NCBI GenBank assembly: GCA_036519295.1
Contig: DATDLN010000221.1
Span: forward strand, 1-26,915
Origin: JACVRW01 sp036519295
GTDB lineage: Bacteria; Actinomycetota; Thermoleophilia; Solirubrobacterales; Thermoleophilaceae
Direction: 5' to 3'
Length of the DNA: 26,915 bases
In this document: in pieces, positions 22,367 through 26,915 of the stretch
Layout of the letters: every line of letters begins with the position of its first letter
Position numbering within the stretch: the stretch's first letter is position 1
Notes under the pieces: model-generated
Told to the model about the DNA's origin: nothing
Databases searched by the model: none
What the model saw: the letters and a program-made list of their open reading frames with translations, nothing else
Position numbers and translations under genes: made by a program

Positions 22367-25021
22367 ATGAGGGATGCATTCGGGCGCGTGGTGCGCGGCG
22401 TCACGCGCCGGCCGCTGCCGGTCCTGGCCCTGACTGCGGCGCTGGCGTTGGGCGGCGGCGCCCTGGCGCTGCGCCTCGAGCCGAGCACCGCCACCGAGAC
22501 GCTCGTGGATCGCGGCTCGCCCACCTTCGAGGCCACCCAGCGCTTCAAGCGCGACTTCGGCGACGAGGCGGTGCTCGTGCTGGTGAGGGGCGAGCTCGCA
22601 CGCACGGTGCTCACCTCCGACCTCGGGCGCGTGCTGCGGCTCGAGGGCTGCCTTTCGGGCAACGTGCCGGACACCCCGCAGGGGCTCGGCAACCTGCCGC
22701 GGGTGTGCCGCGAGATCGCCGAGCTGCGGCCCGCGAAGGTCGTGTACGGACCGGGCACGTTCATCAACACGGCCGCGAACCAGATCGCCGGCGAGTTCAC
22801 GAAGCGGCAGCGGGCCACCCGCCGCCGGGCCGCCAGGGCGGCCCGCGCCGCGCGCAGGCTCTCCCAGCGCCGCGGCGACCCGCCCGCCGAGCAGGAACGG
22901 CTCGCGCGTTCCGCCTCCGACGCCGTGAACGCCCAGTTCCAGAGCGATGTCCTGCGGCTCGCGCTGCGCTACGGGCTGACGGACGTACCGCGCATCGACA
23001 GCCCGGACTTCGTCTCCACGCTCGTCTTCGACAGCGCGTCAGGGGAGCCCGGCGTACCGAAGTCGCGCTTCGCCTACCTCTTCCCCTCGAAGAACGCGGC
23101 GCTGATCCAGATCCGGATGCGTCCCGACCTGACCGACGCGGAGCGCCGCCGGGCGATCGGCCTGATCGAGGAGGCCACGAGCCAGCGGGTGTTCAAGCCG
23201 CGCGAGGGCGCCCGCTACATCGTCACCGGCGTGCCGGTGGTGGCGGAGCGCTTGGCCGACGCCGTGCAGCGCTCGGTCTTCGTGCTGCTGGGCGCCGCTC
23301 TGCTCGTGATGGCGGCCACGCTTACGCTCGTCTTCCGCACCCGGCTCCGCCTGCTGCCCCTGGCGCTGGCGCTGGCCGCTGCCGCGATGACGTTCGGGGC
23401 ACTGTCGCTCGCCGGCGGCAGCCTGACGATGGCGTCGATCGCGGTACTGCCGGTGCTGATCGGGCTGGCCGTGGACTACGCGATCCAGTTTCAGGCACGC
23501 TTCGACGAGGAGCTGGGACGCGGGGTTCCCCCGCGGCTCGATGCGGCGGCCGCGGCCGCCGCCGCGGGCGGCCCGACCATCCTCACGGCCGGCATCGCCA
23601 CAGCGGTCGGCTTCCTGGTCCTGCTGCTCTCGCCGGTCCCGATGGTGCGCGGCTTCGGAGCGCTGCTCGTGCTGGGCATCGGGCTGGCGCTGGCGTGCGC
23701 GCTCTGCGCCGGGTTCGCGGCGCTCGTCCGCTTCGGGGGCGGCGAGCGAACGCGGGAAGAGGGCCCGATCCGCCCTCGCTGGGCGGCGGCGCGGGAACGG
23801 CTCGCCGATCGCAGCTGGCGCACCCTCGGTCTGGCCCTGGAGCGCCCCCGCCGCGTGCTCGCGATCGGCCTTGCGCTGGCCGTGGTCGGCCTCGCACTCG
23901 ACACGCAGAGCGAGGTGGTGTCGGACGTCCGCGAGCTGGTGCCCCAGGATCTCCAGGCGCTGAAGGACGTGAACGCGCTCCAGAAGGAGACCGGCGTCTC
24001 CGGCGAGATCGACGTGACCGTGCGCGCGGAGGACATCACCGCACCCGCGGTGGTCGCCTGGATGACGCGCTTCCAGAGCGGCGTGCTGCGTGCTCACGGC
24101 TACCGGCCGGGCAAGCGCTGCGGGCAGGAGAAGAACCCGCCGGAGCTGTGCCCGGCTCTCTCGCTGCCCGACCTCTGGAGCACGGCCGGCGGCGGCCAGG
24201 CCGAGGTCCGCCGGCTGCTCGACGCCGTCCCGCCGTACTTCTCGCAGGGCGTCGTGACGCGCGACCGTGGAACGGCCAACCTCGCGTTCGGCATCCGCCT
24301 CATGCCGCTCGATCGGCAGAAGGACGTGGTGGACGACATCAAGAGCCGGCTCGACCCGCCGGAGGGGGTGGAGGCGACGGTCGTGGGCCTGCCGGTGCTC
24401 GCCGCCGAGGCGAACGGCGCGCTGTCGTCGCCCTGGCGGCGCGCGCTCACGCTGGTGGCCGCGCTGCTCGGGGTCTTCCTGGTGCTGCTCGCCGTCAGTC
24501 GCTCGGCCCGCGCCGCGGCCGTTCCGCTCATTCCGATCGCGCTCGCCACCGGCTGGTCGGGCGGCGTGCTGTTCCTGCTCGGGCTGCTGCCGGGTCCGCT
24601 CGAGGTCGACCTGAATCCGATGTCGGTGACCCTGGCCGCGCTGGTGATCGCGATCTCCACCGAGTTCAGCGTGCTGCTCTCCTCGCGCTACCGCCAGGAG
24701 CGCGCTGCGGGCGCGGGTCCGACGCGGGCGATCGAGCTGGCCTACGCCTCCACGGGCGCCGCGGTGCTCGCCTCGGGCGCGACCGCGATAGCCGGCTTCG
24801 GCGCCCTGATCGCCTCGGACATCCGCATGCTGCGCGACTTCGGGATCGTGGCCGTGGTGGACCTGGGCGTCTCCCTGCTCGGCGTCATGATCGTGCTGCC
24901 CGCGGCGCTCCTGTGGGCGGAGGAGCACGGGCCGTTCAGCGTCCGCGACCTCGACCCGCGGCCGCTGGTTCGCGGGCTGCGGGGCGCGCGCCCGCGGCGC
25001 GCCCATGCGGACGCGCCGTGA
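22367..25021 (+). CDS. RND-superfamily transporter (MMPL / HAE3-like)
   Basis: 884 residues from ATG 22367. The frame is open to 22244, but the earlier part is Pro/Arg-rich and unlike the family; ATG 22337 is a second option. Two tandem halves each have one helix, a large extracytoplasmic domain and a bundle of helices: first helix about 16-35 (LPVLALTAALALGGGALAL), then the first bundle with the proton-relay-like LAVDYAIQFQARFDEE. The second bundle has IAISTEFSVLLSSRYRQE, where the Asp is replaced by Ser-Thr-Glu. Such proteins move lipids or hydrophobic compounds, and partnership with Mce transporters is known in mycobacteria (MmpL with mce4). TAAGCT at 22354-22359 would suit a leaderless -10 box, weakly. 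The stop overlaps the next gene (GTGA). Confidence 0.9.
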   Translation: MRDAFGRVVRGVTRRPLPVLALTAALALGGGALALRLEPSTATETLVDRGSPTFEATQRFKRDFGDEAVLVLVRGELARTVLTSDLGRVLRLEGCLSGNVPDTPQGLGNLPRVCREIAELRPAKVVYGPGTFINTAANQIAGEFTKRQRATRRRAARAARAARRLSQRRGDPPAEQERLARSASDAVNAQFQSDVLRLALRYGLTDVPRIDSPDFVSTLVFDSASGEPGVPKSRFAYLFPSKNAALIQIRMRPDLTDAERRRAIGLIEEATSQRVFKPREGARYIVTGVPVVAERLADAVQRSVFVLLGAALLVMAATLTLVFRTRLRLLPLALALAAAAMTFGALSLAGGSLTMASIAVLPVLIGLAVDYAIQFQARFDEELGRGVPPRLDAAAAAAAAGGPTILTAGIATAVGFLVLLLSPVPMVRGFGALLVLGIGLALACALCAGFAALVRFGGGERTREEGPIRPRWAAARERLADRSWRTLGLALERPRRVLAIGLALAVVGLALDTQSEVVSDVRELVPQDLQALKDVNALQKETGVSGEIDVTVRAEDITAPAVVAWMTRFQSGVLRAHGYRPGKRCGQEKNPPELCPALSLPDLWSTAGGGQAEVRRLLDAVPPYFSQGVVTRDRGTANLAFGIRLMPLDRQKDVVDDIKSRLDPPEGVEATVVGLPVLAAEANGALSSPWRRALTLVAALLGVFLVLLAVSRSARAAAVPLIPIALATGWSGGVLFLLGLLPGPLEVDLNPMSVTLAALVIAISTEFSVLLSSRYRQERAAGAGPTRAIELAYASTGAAVLASGATAIAGFGALIASDIRMLRDFGIVAVVDLGVSLLGVMIVLPAALLWAEEHGPFSVRDLDPRPLVRGLRGARPRRAHADAP

Positions 25022-25746
25022 CCGAGGACCGCTTCGACGATCTCGGCGGCGGCGACGGCCGGCGCTCGGTCGGCGAGCGGCTCGCCGAACGCGATCGCAC
25101 CCATCCCGAGCCGCGCGGGCGGCCGGAGGTACCCCGCCCGGGCAACAAGTACGCGTGGGCGGTTGGGATCGTGATGCTGATGGTGCTCGGGGTGGTGCTG
25201 TTCGCGGAGACGATCCCCAACAGCGGCGAGGGGCTCCTCGGCCTTAAGCGAGGCGAGCGCGTGCCGAACTTCGCGGTCCCGCTCGCCACGAGCGATCTCG
25301 AGGGCGACGCGAACGTCTGCCAACGGGAGCCGTGCCCCAAGGGCTCGGGCCCCCGCCCCGCGTGCCAGATCCACAGCGACGAGGTCCTCACCAGCTGCGA
25401 CCTGACCCGCCGGCCCGTCGTCCTCACCTTCGTGTTCGACAGGGGGGCCGACTGCTTCCCCCAGGTCGACCGGACCGAGCGGGTAAAGGGCAGCGTTCCG
25501 GGGGTGCGCTTCGCGACGATCTACTTCACCCACCACGACCGCGGGGAGGTCCAGAACCTCGTGCGTGCCAGACGCTGGACTCAGCCGGTGGGCATCGACC
25601 AGGATGGGCAGGTGGTCAACCTCTACGGAGTCGGCGGCTGTCCCACCACGATGTTCGTGCGGGCGGGTGGCAGGGTCGCCTCGACGAGACTCGGCAATCT
25701 GACGGAGGACCAGCTCCGCCGGGGGGCGGAGCGCCTCACCGGCTGA
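25018..25746 (+). CDS. Membrane-anchored thioredoxin-fold protein with a GXXC active site
   Basis: 242 residues from GTG 25018 (GTGA overlap with the transporter gene). Layout: charged cytosolic N-terminus (about 1-43), one membrane helix (about 45-63, YAWAVGIVMLMVLGVVLF), then an extracytoplasmic redoxin domain starting KRGERVPNFAVPLATSDLEG. VVLTFVFDRGADCFPQVDR occupies the place of the TlpA/thioredoxin VVNFWASWCPPC, so the first active-site Cys is Gly143 and only Cys146 remains. The cis-Pro loop is GVGGCPTTMFV (Cys208, Pro209), putting a second cysteine beside the active site. An insert with four cysteines (Cys101, 106, 116, 127) precedes the motif; SCO1/redoxin-type metal or disulfide roles are possible. 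Coupling to the transporter suggests a role in its folding or redox state, which is inference. Confidence 0.78.
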   Translation: MTEDRFDDLGGGDGRRSVGERLAERDRTHPEPRGRPEVPRPGNKYAWAVGIVMLMVLGVVLFAETIPNSGEGLLGLKRGERVPNFAVPLATSDLEGDANVCQREPCPKGSGPRPACQIHSDEVLTSCDLTRRPVVLTFVFDRGADCFPQVDRTERVKGSVPGVRFATIYFTHHDRGEVQNLVRARRWTQPVGIDQDGQVVNLYGVGGCPTTMFVRAGGRVASTRLGNLTEDQLRRGAERLTG

Positions 25747-26387
25747 TGGAGGTCGAGCTCGATCTGCGCGACGGCTGGGTCGAGCCCCAGCTGGCCGACG
25801 AGTTCCCCGAGCTCGGCCTGACGCACGCCCCGATCGCCGCGCGGCCCTGCCGCAGTCCCCGCGAGGTCAGGCGCCGGCTCCGCGCCATGGCCGATCGCTA
25901 CACCGGCGGCAAGGTGATCCACATGCGCCAGGACCCGGTCCCGTGGGCGTACCGGGTGTTCTCGCGCCAGGTGGGGATCGACCCGGACAGCGACCGCACG
26001 CCGGTCGAAACGATCGCGTTGGAGCGGCTGAAGCACGGCGGCCTCAGGAGCGAGAACCTGCTCGACGACGCGCTCACCATCGCCATCGCCGAGACGGGCG
26101 TGCCGCTGATTGCGCTCGACGGGGACCGCGTGGACCGAGACCTCGGGCTGCGTCTCGCCCGCTCCGGCGAGACCCTAGGCGACGTGCGGCCGCTCTCGGC
26201 CGGGCAGATCGTGGTGGCCGACCCGAGCCGGCCCGTGGCGGTCGTGCTCGGCGACGTGGCCGAGGACGCCGGGGTCACTCAGCGAACGGAGCGGATGGTG
26301 CTCTGCGCGCTCTCCGTCAAGGGCGTGCCGCCGATCTGCGTGGAGGAGGCCCTTTGGATCGCGGCGGAGGTGCTCCTTTACACTTGA
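25746..26387 (+). CDS. B3/B4 domain protein (PheT B3/B4-like, COG3382 type)
   Basis: 213 residues from ATG 25746, which shares a base with the preceding TGA (TGATG). The order of elements matches stand-alone B3/B4 proteins related to the editing domain of phenylalanyl-tRNA synthetase beta: VPWAYRVFSRQVGIDPDSD near the first third, then TPVETIALERLKHGGL, then a NLLDDALTIAIAETGVPLIA stretch, DLGLRLARSGE, and the C-terminal CALSVKGVPPICVEEAL. Such proteins are proposed to edit or bind aminoacyl-tRNA or amino-acid adducts, but most are uncharacterised. Compared with typical members the N-x-(I/V)-V-D-x-x-N signature is replaced by ENLLDDALT, so substrate predictions are unsafe. The next gene starts 6 bp later. 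Confidence 0.72.
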   Translation: MEVELDLRDGWVEPQLADEFPELGLTHAPIAARPCRSPREVRRRLRAMADRYTGGKVIHMRQDPVPWAYRVFSRQVGIDPDSDRTPVETIALERLKHGGLRSENLLDDALTIAIAETGVPLIALDGDRVDRDLGLRLARSGETLGDVRPLSAGQIVVADPSRPVAVVLGDVAEDAGVTQRTERMVLCALSVKGVPPICVEEALWIAAEVLLYT

Positions 26388-26393
26388 TGCTCG

Positions 26394-26867
26394 GTGCCAG
26401 GGCTCCTGACGCCAACCCCCCAGCATCTCGCTCCGCGCACCCTGCCGGACGAGCGCGCCGCCCGGCGGACGCTGCTCGATCAGGTGGCTCAGCTCGAGGG
26501 GGAGCTGTCGCAGCTGTTCTGCTCCACATGGCCGCGAAAGGACTTCGACTGGTCCGTGCCCGGCCGCGGCGGTCCGCGCGTGCTCTCGCTCGCCGAGCTC
26601 GAGGAGCTGCGCGACGACCTGGTGGCCCGCGTGCAGCACACTCGCCGCGCTCTCTCCGACCGCACCTATGTCGAGGAGCAGAACAGGGGCCTGATCGAGG
26701 AGATGCTGCTCGAGCCCCGCCGCCACAAGTGGCGGCGGGTGGCGAACGAGGACATCGGCGAGCCCGGCTGCCGGACCTGGCACGTTCGGCCGCGCTGGAG
26801 CCTCCTCGGGATGCTGATGGGCTGGTGGCGCGTGGTCATCAGCTCGGGCTGCCCGTTAGCCGGCTAA
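26394..26867 (+). CDS. Hypothetical protein with coiled coils and a conserved-looking C-terminal tail
   Basis: 157 residues; not recognised. GTG 26394 is the first in-frame start after the upstream stop and has no clear ribosome-binding site, so it relies on coupling or starts slightly later. Helical, charged stretches around 20-42 (ERAARRTLLDQVAQLEGELS) and 65-107 (LAELEELRDDLVARVQHTRR onward) predict coiled coils, with FCSTWPRKDFDW between them. The C-terminus is unlike the rest: DIGEPGCRTWHVRPRW, then LLGMLMGWWRVVISSGCPL, rich in Trp and Gly with Cys126 and Cys153. Such a tail suggests a compact conserved module, perhaps with a disulfide or a ligand site. The frame, not the overlapping one starting ATG 26387, gives credible protein composition. 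Confidence 0.68.
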   Translation: MPGLLTPTPQHLAPRTLPDERAARRTLLDQVAQLEGELSQLFCSTWPRKDFDWSVPGRGGPRVLSLAELEELRDDLVARVQHTRRALSDRTYVEEQNRGLIEEMLLEPRRHKWRRVANEDIGEPGCRTWHVRPRWSLLGMLMGWWRVVISSGCPLAG

Positions 26868-26915
26868 ATGGGACGTAGGAGCCGCAAGCGGGCGGCGGGC
26901 TCGATCCGCGCCGAG
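26868..26915 (+). CDS. Start of a further gene, cut by the window edge
   Basis: ATG 26868 follows the previous TAA directly (TAAATG) and the frame stays open for 16 codons to the end: MGRRSRKRAAGSIRAE, a highly basic N-terminus. The contiguity with the upstream gene suggests operon membership. Too little is visible to say what it encodes. Confidence 0.45.
   Translation, partial: MGRRSRKRAAGSIRAE

Noticed and set aside
23039..25006. 655-codon open frame on the minus strand inside the transporter gene
   Set aside because: It is a shadow frame produced by high GC: Arg/His/Gln-rich composition, no motifs, fully covered by a well-supported transporter gene.
26394..26867. RsiG-like c-di-GMP-binding anti-sigma factor
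   Set aside because: The coiled-coil layout is superficially similar, but the E-x3-S-x2-R-x3-Q-x3-D binding motif is absent and the C-terminal module does not fit.
26387..26878. ATG 26387 frame as the true gene after the B3/B4 gene
   Set aside because: Although the ATGC/TGA overlap is attractive, the frame encodes Arg/Ala/Pro-rich shadow sequence, whereas the frame from GTG 26394 gives protein-like composition.

Overview
The window is about 27 kb of very GC-rich, gene-dense DNA. It has GTG/TTG starts, many 4-bp ATGA/GTGA gene overlaps, a complete actinobacterial-type mce operon (two YrbE permeases, an ATPase, six Mce proteins), a large LuxR-family ATPase regulator and a PucR-family regulator. 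Together these point to a high-GC Actinomycetota. The style of the small hypothetical proteins makes a soil Thermoleophilia/Solirubrobacterales-like organism my best guess, but this is inference and no marker gene is present. One clear single-base frameshift (glutamine synthetase) and one doubtful start frame (first Mce gene) could be assembly errors.

Region 1 (1-3200, + strand) is a nitrogen-assimilation operon: the 3' end of an ammonium transporter, a PII signal protein, a type I glutamine synthetase interrupted by a one-base deletion near 1274, and a PucR/CdaR-type regulator. Region 2 (3201-3426) lies between convergent genes and holds a 22-bp hairpin and a 53-bp nested palindrome. Region 3 (3427-5504, - strand) is a two-gene operon: an enolase-superfamily racemase (DgcA-like) followed by a DUF1611 protein (DgcN-like). 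This pair is known from D-glutamate catabolism, so the first 5.5 kb forms a glutamate/glutamine neighbourhood.

Region 4 (5571-9770, - strand) has a two-helix membrane protein, a ~980-residue LuxR/LAL-type ATPase regulator with two palindromes just upstream of its likely start, and a small GNAT-like protein. On the + strand at 9869-10033 is a 54-residue Cys4 protein. It converges on a TTG-started lipoprotein (10068-10694, -), and two stem-loops sit at the junction.

Region 5 (10848-22089, + strand) is the mce operon, in the order yrbEA, yrbEB, ATPase, mceA-F, tightly coupled. It should form an envelope-spanning lipid importer: ATPase in the cytosol, YrbE pair in the membrane, six membrane-anchored Mce proteins making the periplasmic channel. 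None of the six Mce proteins has a convincing lipobox, but a lipoprotein is encoded divergently next to the operon.

Region 6 (22090-26915, + strand) has a 277-bp spacer with a stem-loop, then a second tightly packed cluster: an RND/MMPL transporter, a membrane-anchored thioredoxin-fold protein whose CXXC is reduced to GXXC, a B3/B4-domain protein, an unrecognised coiled-coil protein with a conserved-looking C-terminal tail, and the first 16 codons of another gene. No tRNA, rRNA, CRISPR array, insertion sequence or phage gene was seen.
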